DNA from: Microbacterium terrisoli
Lineage (GTDB): Bacteria; Actinomycetota; Actinomycetes; Actinomycetales; Microbacteriaceae
NCBI RefSeq assembly: GCF_030866805.1
Contig: NZ_CP133019.1
Span: forward strand, 3,348,001 to 3,412,000
Direction: 5' to 3'
Length of the DNA: 64,000 bases
The position numbers and the translations under genes are program-made. Below the pieces are notes generated by a model. It saw nothing but the letters and a program-made list of their open reading frames with translations, made no database searches and had not been told where the DNA came from. Positions 36,405-44,430 of this stretch are shown piece by piece (positions within the stretch are counted from its first letter, which is position 1; every line of letters starts with the position of its first letter).

Positions 36405-36802
36405 CGATTGCGAGCCGGCGAACAAGTCCACGGTAAGAACAACCTCGCGTCAGTGCTCGAGCGCGCGCTCCTCTTCCCATGCCTCAGCTCAGAGCACGAA
36501 CAGTCCTGGCGCAGCGCTCGGTGCGGCCACGAGCACGCCGCCCCCGCCGGGGAACAGCGAAGGCAAGCCGTGCTCGTCGAGTACCACGCCGCCGGCTCAG
36601 GCTCACCGTGCCGACCCCTCCACCGGCAGCGACACCCACCACGCTCATCGTTCCGGACCCATGATCCCAGCGGTCCGGTGTTCGTGGGCGGCACCGGCGC
36701 CCGGACACACGAGCGGGGATTCTCCCGACACGCGGAGGTCGGATGCCGGTTTCCCGGCGTGTCGGGAAAAATCCCCGCAGCTGTGCACAGCACCGCGCCG
36801 AT
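36405..36802. other. Gap with 135-bp repeat copy B and possible gene debris
   Basis: No intact gene. A minus-strand stretch ending at 36489 reads LDEHGLPSLFPGGGGVLVA then a short tail and stop, but has an in-frame stop 30-odd codons upstream, so it could be the end of a lost gene. The right part is repeat copy B. Confidence 0.4.
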
Positions 36803-36824
36803 TCAGCCGCCCGCCTCGGCCTCG
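36690..36824. repeat. 135-bp dispersed repeat, copy B
   Basis: Matches copy A (22293-22427) at 133 of 135 positions. Its right end supplies the last seven codons and the stop of the Crp/Fnr gene at 36803, and its inverted repeat (GGGGATTCTCCCGACACGC with GCGTGTCGGGAAAAATCCCC) would form a hairpin just beyond that stop on the minus strand. Confidence 0.85.
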
Positions 36825-37570
36825 AGGCGCGCACGGTCGCGGATCGCCGTCCACCGACGACCCGAGACGATGACGCCCTCGCGGTGCCACCGGCTCATCA
36901 CCCGCGACACCGACTCCGGCGTCGAACGGGCGAGGCCCGCGAGGTCCGCACGCGAGAGCGGCACCTCGATGAGCACGCCGTCATCCCCCCGATCCTCGCC
37001 GAGCTTGTCGGCCAGGCGCAGCAGCGCGGTGGCCACCCGCTGGGCGACCGTGTCGGTGCTCTGTCCGCTGATGTCGGTGTGCGCCCGCACCAAGCGTGCG
37101 GCCACGTCGTCGAGCACGTGCAGTCCGACTCCGGGATGGGTCGACAGCACTGTCCGGAACTCCTGCTGGCCGATGCTCAGCACGCACGAGGTGACGATCG
37201 CAGTCGCCGTCTGCAGATGCACCGGCTCGCCGAGCGTTCCCATCGCGCCGAACAGCTCGCCAGGGCCCAGGATGTCGGCCACCGACTCAGTGCCCGCGAC
37301 CGTGGTCTGGCTCAGCCGGATGCGCCCTTCGGCGACGATGTACAGGTGCTCGGCGGCGTCGCCCGCGCGATAGATGCTCTCACCCTCGCGGTACCGGGTG
37401 ACCTGCATGCGGCCGTCGATGCGCTCGAGGTCGTCGAGGGGAAGCCCCGCGAAATACGGAGCGCGCTGCAGCGCCCACAGCCGCACCGGCCGTGGGCACA
37501 CATGCGGCAGGGGCAGCTCGCGCAGCGGTATGCGGCGGCGGGGCCCCGGTTGCGGCGCTGAGGTCGCCAT
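36803..37570 (-). CDS. Crp/Fnr-family regulator
   Basis: 255-residue Crp/Fnr-type regulator: cyclic-nucleotide-binding-like beta barrel (about residues 38-150, GESIYRAGDAAEHLYIVAEGRIRL) and C-terminal winged helix (about 195-245, LSRADLAGLARSTPESVSRVMSRW). It lacks the four-cysteine cluster of FNR. Its last codons lie in the 135-bp repeat. Divergent from the HMA protein and P1B ATPase genes, with a TTGAC-N4-GTCAT box between, so control of metal export is likely. Confidence 0.88.
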   Translation of the reverse strand: MATSAPQPGPRRRIPLRELPLPHVCPRPVRLWALQRAPYFAGLPLDDLERIDGRMQVTRYREGESIYRAGDAAEHLYIVAEGRIRLSQTTVAGTESVADILGPGELFGAMGTLGEPVHLQTATAIVTSCVLSIGQQEFRTVLSTHPGVGLHVLDDVAARLVRAHTDISGQSTDTVAQRVATALLRLADKLGEDRGDDGVLIEVPLSRADLAGLARSTPESVSRVMSRWHREGVIVSGRRWTAIRDRARLEAEAGG

Positions 37571-37671
37571 GGTCCGAGGGTACCGCGGTCGGTCCCTCCC
37601 GAATCGGGACGCCGCGCATCGCGCACCGCGGCCCGGATACAGGATGTCGCACCCGGCCGATCTGCGGTCGA

Positions 37672-37685
37672 TTGACGTGCGTCAT
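37672..37685. promoter_or_regulatory. Crp/Fnr-type binding box TTGAC-N4-GTCAT
   Basis: TTGACGTGCGTCAT is one base off the symmetric TTGAC-N4-GTCAA form used by many Crp/Fnr proteins. It is centred about 81 bp upstream of the HMA protein start and about 108 bp from the Crp/Fnr gene start, and could serve both. Confidence 0.55.
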
Positions 37686-37759
37686 GGTTCGCCCTCGGCA
37701 TCCCTCATACCGTGAAGGCGATCGCACGAACCGACGCGATCAGAAGGAAGGAAAAGGCC

Positions 37760-37981
37760 ATGAACACCCACACCACGCTGCGGGCCGAGGGCTTCTCGTG
37801 CCCGTCGTGCGTCAACAAGATCGAGAAGCAGGTGGGCCGGCTCGACGGCGTGGATGACGTGAAGGTGCACTTCGCATCGTCGCGCATCGAGGTCGACCAC
37901 GACCCCACCCTCATCGGCGTCGACGACCTCGTCGCCGCCGTCGGCAAGGCCGGCTACACCGCGGCCCCGTCGGCGTTCTAA
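37760..37981 (+). CDS. Heavy-metal-associated (CopZ-like) chaperone
   Basis: 73-residue single HMA domain with the metal-binding motif CPSC (Cys14 and Cys17) and the ferredoxin-like fold end GKAGYTAAP. Such proteins carry copper(I) or zinc to a P1B ATPase; the ATPase gene starts 4 bp downstream and itself lacks an HMA domain, so this protein replaces it. GGAAAAGG precedes the ATG. Confidence 0.9.
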   Translation: MNTHTTLRAEGFSCPSCVNKIEKQVGRLDGVDDVKVHFASSRIEVDHDPTLIGVDDLVAAVGKAGYTAAPSAF

Positions 37982-37985
37982 GGCC

Positions 37986-39971
37986 ATGGCCATGAGCGCC
38001 GTGCGACGCCTGATCCGCAGCCGCTGGAGTATCCCCGCGGCTGCGGGGGCGCTGATCCTCGCGTCGTTCGCGGTGTCGGGCCTTGTCGGTCCGGCGCCCG
38101 CCGGCGCTCTGCCGTGGGCTGACGTTCTCATGATCGCTGCGGCCATGGTCGCCGGGACGCCGATCGTCGTCTCGGCCGTGCGGGCCCTGCGGGCCAAGGT
38201 CATCGGCATCGACCTGCTCGTATCGGTGGCCGCCATCGGGGCCGTCGTGATCGGCAACCACTGGGAGGCCGCGGCGGTCACGTTCCTGTTCGCGATCGGG
38301 CACGCCCTCGAGGCGGCGACCCTCAACAAGACCCGCTCCGCGCTGGCCGAGCTGGTCGCCGTCGCGCCCGACACAGCCATCGTGCTGCGGGACGGCAGCC
38401 AGCATGAGGTTCCGGCCGCCTCGGTGGCGATCGGCGAGACGGTGCTGGTCAAGAACGGTGCGAAGGTACCCGTCGACGGCGTCGTCGAGCACGGTGCGGG
38501 TGCCGTGGACGAGGCATCCATCACCGGCGAATCGCTGCCGGTCGAAAAAGCCGACGGCGACCAGGTGTTCGCCGGCACGATGGTCACGGCCGGCGTGCTG
38601 CAGGTGCGGGCGACGGGCGTGGGCGCCGACACGACGCTCGCGCACATCATCCACCGCGTCGAGGAGGCACAGGATGCCAAGGCCAAGACGCAGGCGTTCA
38701 TGGATCGGTTCTCGGCCTGGTACACGCCCGGCATCATCCTGCTTGCGCTGGCCCTCGGGCTGATCATGCAAGACGTGGTGCTGGCGCTGACGCTGCTGGT
38801 GATCGGATGTCCGGGGGCTCTGGTGATCTCGATTCCGGTGGCGATCGTGGCCGGCATCGGCCGCGGCGCCAAGGACGGCATCCTGATCAAGGGCGGCGAG
38901 TATCTCGAGACCGCCGCGAAGATCGACGTGGTCGCGGTCGACAAGACCGGCACCCTCACCGAGGGCACTCCGCAGCTGACCGACGTCGTCGTGCTCGACG
39001 ACACGTACGACCGGCGACGCGTGCTGGCCCTGGCCGCTCGTGCCGAAGCCGGGTCGGAGCACCCGCTGGCCCGCCCCGTGCTCGAAGCCGCCGCACGGGA
39101 AGGCGTGCCGGCGGCTGGCCTGCCCGAGCACACCGAACCGGTGCCCGGAAAGGGGATCGTCGCGACCGTCGACGGCCGGCGGGTCGCGATCGGCAACCTG
39201 GCGCTGCTGCAGGCCGAGAATGTGGAAGTCGACGAGCGGCTGGCGACCGCTGTCGACAGGCTCGCCGCCGCGGGCCGCACGCCGATGGCGGTCTCCGTGG
39301 ACGGACGCCCGGTCGCGGTGCTGGCGATGGCCGACCGCATCCGCCCCGAGGCGGCCACGATGGTCGCAGGGCTGCATCGCGCGGGAGTTCGCCGCGTGGT
39401 GATGCTGACCGGCGACGCTGCACGGGTCGCCGCGGCGGTGGCCGCAGAGGTCGGCGTCGACGAGGTGCAGGCCGGCCTGCTGCCCGAGCAGAAGCTCGCG
39501 GCCGTGCGCGCGCTGCAGGCGGCGGGTCACGTGGTGGCGATGGTGGGCGACGGCGTGAACGACGCTCCGGCGCTGGCTGTGGCCGACATCGGCGTCGCCA
39601 TGGGTGCGGCCGGAACCGGCGTCGCGATCGAGACCGCCGACGTCGCCCTCATGCAGGACGACCTGCGCAAGCTCCCGCAGGCCGTGTCTCTGGCCCGGCG
39701 CACCGTGGGCGTCATGCGGCAGAACGTCGCCGTCGCGATGATCACGGTCGCGGCCCTTTTGGCAGGCGTGGTCTTCGGCGGGGTGACGATGGCGATCGGG
39801 ATGCTGGTGCACGAGCTGTCGGTGCTGGCGGTCATCGCCAACGCGATGCGCCTGCTGCGCCGCCGCGCGGCCGTTGAGCGAGCGAAGCGAGTCGAATCTC
39901 CCCGCCCCGTTCACACGCCGCTCTCGCCGAGTAGCGTCGAAGCCACCACGTTGTCGAAGGAGCCGTCATGA
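37986..39971 (+). CDS. P1B-type heavy-metal-exporting ATPase with CPG motif
   Basis: 661-residue membrane ATPase that pumps heavy-metal ions out of the cell. Actuator motif TGES (180-183), phosphorylation Asp319 in DKTGTLTEG, HP-type motif in SEHPLA and GDGVNDAPAL. The transmembrane metal motif is CPG (275-277), not the usual CPC, so the metal is uncertain. There is no N-terminal HMA domain; the small upstream gene supplies it. After MRLLRRR the last 35 or so residues are encoded by a dispersed short repeat (39871-39897) and by sequence reaching into the next gene's start, so the tail is probably not ancestral. Confidence 0.9.
   Translation: MAMSAVRRLIRSRWSIPAAAGALILASFAVSGLVGPAPAGALPWADVLMIAAAMVAGTPIVVSAVRALRAKVIGIDLLVSVAAIGAVVIGNHWEAAAVTFLFAIGHALEAATLNKTRSALAELVAVAPDTAIVLRDGSQHEVPAASVAIGETVLVKNGAKVPVDGVVEHGAGAVDEASITGESLPVEKADGDQVFAGTMVTAGVLQVRATGVGADTTLAHIIHRVEEAQDAKAKTQAFMDRFSAWYTPGIILLALALGLIMQDVVLALTLLVIGCPGALVISIPVAIVAGIGRGAKDGILIKGGEYLETAAKIDVVAVDKTGTLTEGTPQLTDVVVLDDTYDRRRVLALAARAEAGSEHPLARPVLEAAAREGVPAAGLPEHTEPVPGKGIVATVDGRRVAIGNLALLQAENVEVDERLATAVDRLAAAGRTPMAVSVDGRPVAVLAMADRIRPEAATMVAGLHRAGVRRVVMLTGDAARVAAAVAAEVGVDEVQAGLLPEQKLAAVRALQAAGHVVAMVGDGVNDAPALAVADIGVAMGAAGTGVAIETADVALMQDDLRKLPQAVSLARRTVGVMRQNVAVAMITVAALLAGVVFGGVTMAIGMLVHELSVLAVIANAMRLLRRRAAVERAKRVESPRPVHTPLSPSSVEATTLSKEPS
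39871..39897. repeat. GTTGAGCGAGCGAAGCGAGTCGAA short dispersed repeat
   Basis: One of at least five related copies in the window (others near 22090-22119, 22621-22644, 49991-50012 and 50023-50050). Contains the partial palindrome GCGAGCGAAGCGAG. Here it lies in the 3' part of the P1B ATPase frame. Confidence 0.7.
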
Positions 39972-40324
39972 CCGACCGCCAAGTGAAGATGATCATCCTG
40001 TCCACCGAGGACCTCGATGAATCGATCCGGTTCTACTCCGAGACGCTCGGCTTTCCTCTGAAGTTCCGCGACGGCAATCACTTCGCCGCGCTCGACGGCG
40101 GCACGATCACGCTGGCTCTGGCGACCGCGCTCGACCACCCGATCCCCGGTCAGGTCGTCGTCGGCATCAAGACGGACGACGTGGATGCCGATGCCACAGC
40201 GCTCGACGACAACGGCGGCGGCATCGCCAAGGGCCCCTACAACGACGCCCACGAGCGACGCGCGGTCGGGTACGACAGTCAGGGCAACGGGCTCACGTTC
40301 TACTCGCCGCTGCCGCGCGGCTGA
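39968..40324 (+). CDS. VOC-family protein
   Basis: 118-residue glyoxalase-fold protein (VKMIILSTEDLDESIRFYSE at the start; AVGYDSQGNGLTFYSPL at the end). Its ATG overlaps the P1B ATPase stop by 4 bp and follows GAAGGAG. Function unknown; the overlap implies co-expression with the metal pump or simply the extension of the pump's frame through the repeat. Confidence 0.85.
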   Translation: MTDRQVKMIILSTEDLDESIRFYSETLGFPLKFRDGNHFAALDGGTITLALATALDHPIPGQVVVGIKTDDVDADATALDDNGGGIAKGPYNDAHERRAVGYDSQGNGLTFYSPLPRG

Positions 40325-40435
40325 TCATCACGATCGGGATCCCTGCTCACGCGCTGAGCGCGGGATGCCGCGACCTCGCGCATCGCGACCTCGCGCAGAC
40401 TCCCCCTCGCCGAATGGCACGGGTTCTGCGCACGA

Positions 40436-40462
40436 TGTCGATTCCCTTCGCTCCCGTTCGAC
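40436..40462 (+). promoter_or_regulatory. ECF42-type promoter, TGTCGA-N17-CGAC
   Basis: TGTCGA at 40436-40441, 17-nt spacer and CGAC at 40459-40462, about 50 bp before the YciI/DGPF gene. The published ECF42 promoter, as I recall it, has TGTCGA at -35 and CGA(T/C) at -10, in front of DGPF genes. This fits self-activation by the sigma factor at 40933. Confidence 0.6.
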
Positions 40463-40511
40463 GCGATAGTGAGAGGGGGCGAACGGCCCCCACCGAACAG
40501 GGAGTAGCGAG

Positions 40512-40931
40512 ATGAAGCACATGCTGATCATGCGGGCCACGGCCGAGGCGGTCGAGGCGTCGAAGCAGCTCGACTTCAACGAGGTGCTGAACGCGATGGG
40601 CGCGTACAACGAGTCCATGATCACGGCAGGCGTGATGGTGGCCGGCGAGGGCCTTGCCTTCGAACCCGGGTACGTCGTGGACTTCGGGAGCCAGCCGCCG
40701 ATCGTCAGTGACGGCCCCTACGGAGAGGTGCACGAGCTGTTCAACGGCTTCTGGATCATCCAGACCGCGACCGCCGACGAGGCGCTGGAGTGGGCCAAGC
40801 GGTGCCCGCTGGGACCGGGCAGCAAGCTCGAAGTGCGGCGCGTGCACGAAGACGCCGACTTCGACGCGTTCGCCGACAACGAGTACGTGCAGAAGGGGAA
40901 GGAGTGGCGCGCGCAGGCCGCCGGCAAGTGA
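40512..40931 (+). CDS. YciI-like DGPF protein, partner of the ECF sigma factor
   Basis: 139-residue YCII-related protein with the motif SDGPYGEVHELFNGFWII (residues 66-83), a Tyr variant of the DGPF signature. Members of this family are encoded next to ECF42 sigma factors and have no firmly known biochemical role. Start at ATG 40512, with AGGGAG upstream. The sigma gene begins 2 nt after its stop. Confidence 0.88.
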   Translation: MKHMLIMRATAEAVEASKQLDFNEVLNAMGAYNESMITAGVMVAGEGLAFEPGYVVDFGSQPPIVSDGPYGEVHELFNGFWIIQTATADEALEWAKRCPLGPGSKLEVRRVHEDADFDAFADNEYVQKGKEWRAQAAGK

Positions 40932-40932
40932 G

Positions 40933-42180
40933 ATGGATGACGTGCAGCGCAGGCTCGAGGCCGTCTGGCGCATCGAAGGTCCACGGATCACCGCATCCGT
41001 CGCCAAGATGACCGGCGACCTCGGTCTGGCCGAGGATGTCACGCAAGAGGCGGTGCTCGAAGCCCTCGCCGCGTGGTCGGGCAGCGGCATCCCGAACAAT
41101 CCGGGAGCATGGCTCACCGCCGTCGCCAAGCGCCGCGCGATCGACGCGTGGCGGCGGCGCGAGCGCCTCGACGAGCGGTACGCAGCGATCGCGCGCACGC
41201 TGGAGGAGGCATCCGACGACGACTGGCAGCCGATCGCCGACGACGTGCTGCGCCTGATCTTCACCGCCTGCCACCCGGCACTGTCGCGCGAATCACAGGT
41301 GGCCTTGACGCTGCGGGTGGTCGCGGGATTGACGACGGAAGAGATCGCACGGATGCTGTTGGTCGGCGTGCCGACAGTGCAGGCGCGCATCACCCGAGCC
41401 AAGAAGTCGCTGGCTGCGGCCCGGGTGCCGTTCGAGACGCCCGACCCGAACGAGTTCGCCGACCGGCTGAGTGCGGTGCTCGGCGTGGTGTACCTCGTGT
41501 TCACCGAGGGCTACGCCGCCACCGCGGGCGAGCGCTGGGTGCGGCCCGACCTGGCCGACGAGGCGATCCGGCTGGGTCGGGTCGTTGTGGGATTGCTGCC
41601 GCGCGAGCCCGAGCCGCTCGCGTTACTGGCGCTCCTGGAGTTTCAGCGGTCGCGCTTCGCGGCGCGCGTGGGCGCGTCGGGCGTGCCCGTGCTGCTGGCC
41701 GACCAGGATCGCTCGAGGTGGGACCGCGCGCAGATCCAGCGCGCCGTCGGACTGCTGCAGCGGGCGGATGCCGCGGCCCGCGCGCGCGGAACGGGTCGGG
41801 GCGCATACGCCCTGCAGGCGGCGATCGCACAGTGCCATGCCCTCGCGCCGAGCGTGGACGAGACCGACTGGGCGCGGATCGTCACGCTGTATGAGGTCCT
41901 GCGCCGGGTGGCCCCGAACCCGGTGGTCGACCTGAACCGGGCCGTCGCGGTGTCGATGGCGCAGGGGCCGGCCGAGGCGCTGCCGATGGTCGACGCGCTC
42001 GAGCAGGCCGGCGCGCTGCGCGGCTCGCACCTGGTGCCGAGCGTCCGCGGCGAACTGCTGGCCCGGCTCGGACGCCTCGACGAGGCACGGGCCGAGCTGC
42101 TCACCGCGGCATCCCTCTGCACGAACGCCGCACAGCAGCGTGTGCTGCGCGCCAAGGCGGCTGCGCTGACTGCTCGTTGA
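40933..42180 (+). CDS. ECF42-type sigma factor with TPR-like C-terminal extension
   Basis: 415-residue extracytoplasmic-function sigma factor. Region 2 (EDVTQEAVLEALAAW, PGAWLTAVAKRRAIDAWRR) and region 4 (LTTEEIARMLLVGVPTVQARITRAKK) fill residues 1-165; the remaining 250 form helical repeats (LYLVFTEGYAA-type, then AIAQCHA and VVDLNRAVAVSMAQGP), the mark of the ECF42 group. These sigmas lack a classic anti-sigma gene and are controlled through the C-terminal extension. The DGPF gene just upstream is the usual target. ATG at 40933 follows the YciI stop by 1 nt. Confidence 0.9.
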   Translation: MDDVQRRLEAVWRIEGPRITASVAKMTGDLGLAEDVTQEAVLEALAAWSGSGIPNNPGAWLTAVAKRRAIDAWRRRERLDERYAAIARTLEEASDDDWQPIADDVLRLIFTACHPALSRESQVALTLRVVAGLTTEEIARMLLVGVPTVQARITRAKKSLAAARVPFETPDPNEFADRLSAVLGVVYLVFTEGYAATAGERWVRPDLADEAIRLGRVVVGLLPREPEPLALLALLEFQRSRFAARVGASGVPVLLADQDRSRWDRAQIQRAVGLLQRADAAARARGTGRGAYALQAAIAQCHALAPSVDETDWARIVTLYEVLRRVAPNPVVDLNRAVAVSMAQGPAEALPMVDALEQAGALRGSHLVPSVRGELLARLGRLDEARAELLTAASLCTNAAQQRVLRAKAAALTAR

Positions 42181-42192
42181 ACGAGCAGCCGT

Positions 42193-44430
42193 TCACAGCA
42201 GAACGACCCCCTCGAAGAGTCCGAGCAGCCCACGATCGCGGCTGAACACCGGGATGCGGTCGAACGGCGTCGGTACCGTGACGGTCTGTCCGCCCTCGAG
42301 CCCCTGCCCCGTCCACACATCGATCCACGTGCCGGCAGGCAGGTACACCTCGCGCACGGCGGCCCCTTCCTCGAGCACCGGTGCGACGAGCAGCCCAGAC
42401 CCCAGCATCCATTCGGTCTGCGCCGTCCAGACGTTCGGGTCGTCGGGCCACTCGAAGAACAGCGGGCGCATGAGCGGCATGTCGGTTGCGATGGTGTCCG
42501 TCGCAGCACCCGACAGGTACGGCACGAGCCGTTCGCGCAGCTGCGTGAAGCGGCGGAACACGGGAAGCACCCGCTCATCCCCTGTGCGCTCGGCGATGTT
42601 CCACGGGGTGCGGTCATGCGACGGCGTGCGGTGGTGATTGAACTCCGAGTGGTACTGCATGATCGGCACGAATGTCGACGCCTGCGCGGCCCGCATGTAG
42701 AGTTCGGCCGACGGGATGTCTCCGGAGAAGCCCGCGATGTCCCAGCCCCAGTAGACGATGCCGCAGGATGCTGCGGACAGGCCCGCGTTCATCGACCAGC
42801 GGAATGCGTCCCAGGTGGAGTTCTCGTCGCCTGCCCAGAAGGCACCGTGCGCCTGCGAACCGGTGAACCCGGCGCGGCTGAAGGTCACCGGCGCCTTTCC
42901 GGCCGACGAGAGCAGGTCTCCATACGCCTTGGCGTAGCCGACCGGGAAGAGGTTGTTCTTCTCGTCGCCGCGCCGCTCGTCGAGGTAGACGAGTTCGGCG
43001 CCCCAGGCGTGTTCGCCTCCGTCGGTCTTGAACCCGTCGACGCCGAGCTCCTCGACGAGGTAGCGGCGCTTCTCGGTCCACCAGTGCGCGGCGCGCTCGT
43101 CGGTGAGGTCGGGCATGAGCGCGAGTGGGAACCACCATCCGCGGTTGCGGTAGGGGCGCGTTCCGCCGCGCGGGTCGGGTTCGCGGATCAGGACGTCCTC
43201 GCGCACCGCGGCCGCGGCATCCGCTGCCAGCTGCCCGGTCGGGTGCGGGCGCATCTTCAGCAGCGGGATCTGCCACAGGTGCAGCCGAATGTCGCGGTCG
43301 TGCAGCTCGTCGACCATCGCCTTCGGGTCGGGCCACGCGCCATCCTCGGGGAAGGTGAAGTCGCTCAGGCGGTGCGGTGCGCCGTCTGCGGAGACGTCGT
43401 AGCGCGCATCGCGGAATGCCGTGAAGGTGGATTCGTCGCTCCAGGCCTCGATGACGAGAGAGCCCACCGGCACGTCGTGCGCGGCGTGCAGGTCCATCTG
43501 GCGCATCACCTCGGCCTGCGTGTTCCACTCGTTGCCGCTGGCCCACAGCCGGAACACCCACGCCGGCAGCTCTGTGGCGCGGCCGACACGGTCGAGGAAT
43601 GCGCGCAGCACCTCGACCGGGCTGCCGTCGAACAGACGCAGGGCGAGATTGCCGTCGGCAGCGGTGGCGGCTTCGACCAGGATGCGACCGGGGTCGGTCT
43701 CGCCGAGGTCGAACCACACCCGTCGCGACGTGTCGACATGAAAACCCCAGCCCGCCCCACCGGTCACGTGTGCGAAGGGCATCGGCAGGTAGGTCTTGCG
43801 TTCGGCGCCCTGGCTCTTGTACTGCTCGAAGACGACGGCATCGAGGCTCTTGCCGGTCTGGTCGACCGCATCGTGGCGCTCGCCGAACCCGGCGATATGC
43901 TCGCCGGCGCCCAGGGGCAGAGCGAACCGCACCCGCCATGCGCGCTGACCGTCGTGCAGCACTTCGGTGCTGTCGGCGAGCACACGTGCGCGGCCGTGCT
44001 CGGCAACCGCGTCCGGCGCGGCACGCCACTGGGCTGCGCGGAAGTCGAACCACCGGGTGCGTTCGGTGCGCCCGTCGGCACGAGCCGCGATGAACCGGTA
44101 GCGGTAGGTGCCGTCCGCGCGCAGGTCGTCGATCATGGTCTGCCAGCCGCCGGCGGCACGCGCCAGCCGGGCCGCCGCCGAAGCGAGGTGCCCGCCGTCG
44201 GTGACACGGCCACGCGAGGTCGTCGCCACGCGCCCGAGCGCGTGCTCTTCGACGACGGGCTCGGCACCGTCGTCGGGGCGCCACTCGAGCACACACACCG
44301 CCGACTCGACGCCGGCGTCGGCGCGCAGCCCGAGGGCGACGCTCCCGCCGACGAGCGGCACGACCGGCGAGCGCTGCTCCGTGTCGATCGAGTAGGGGTG
44401 ACCGGATCCCGAAGGACGGTGGCGGATCAT
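42193..44430 (-). CDS. GH31 alpha-glycosidase (alpha-xylosidase/alpha-glucosidase type)
   Basis: 745-residue glycoside hydrolase family 31 enzyme. N-terminal beta-sandwich, then the TIM barrel with nucleophile Asp in DGFKTDGGE and acid/base Asp in WAGDENSTWDAF; GFGERHDAVDQTG is the conserved N-terminal motif. No signal peptide, so it works on imported oligosaccharides. ATG 44430 overlaps the GH15-like gene stop (ATGA). The open frame extends further upstream but only as antisense of the neighbouring gene. Last gene of the ROK-ABC-glycosidase operon. Confidence 0.9.
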   Translation of the reverse strand: MIRHRPSGSGHPYSIDTEQRSPVVPLVGGSVALGLRADAGVESAVCVLEWRPDDGAEPVVEEHALGRVATTSRGRVTDGGHLASAAARLARAAGGWQTMIDDLRADGTYRYRFIAARADGRTERTRWFDFRAAQWRAAPDAVAEHGRARVLADSTEVLHDGQRAWRVRFALPLGAGEHIAGFGERHDAVDQTGKSLDAVVFEQYKSQGAERKTYLPMPFAHVTGGAGWGFHVDTSRRVWFDLGETDPGRILVEAATAADGNLALRLFDGSPVEVLRAFLDRVGRATELPAWVFRLWASGNEWNTQAEVMRQMDLHAAHDVPVGSLVIEAWSDESTFTAFRDARYDVSADGAPHRLSDFTFPEDGAWPDPKAMVDELHDRDIRLHLWQIPLLKMRPHPTGQLAADAAAAVREDVLIREPDPRGGTRPYRNRGWWFPLALMPDLTDERAAHWWTEKRRYLVEELGVDGFKTDGGEHAWGAELVYLDERRGDEKNNLFPVGYAKAYGDLLSSAGKAPVTFSRAGFTGSQAHGAFWAGDENSTWDAFRWSMNAGLSAASCGIVYWGWDIAGFSGDIPSAELYMRAAQASTFVPIMQYHSEFNHHRTPSHDRTPWNIAERTGDERVLPVFRRFTQLRERLVPYLSGAATDTIATDMPLMRPLFFEWPDDPNVWTAQTEWMLGSGLLVAPVLEEGAAVREVYLPAGTWIDVWTGQGLEGGQTVTVPTPFDRIPVFSRDRGLLGLFEGVVLL

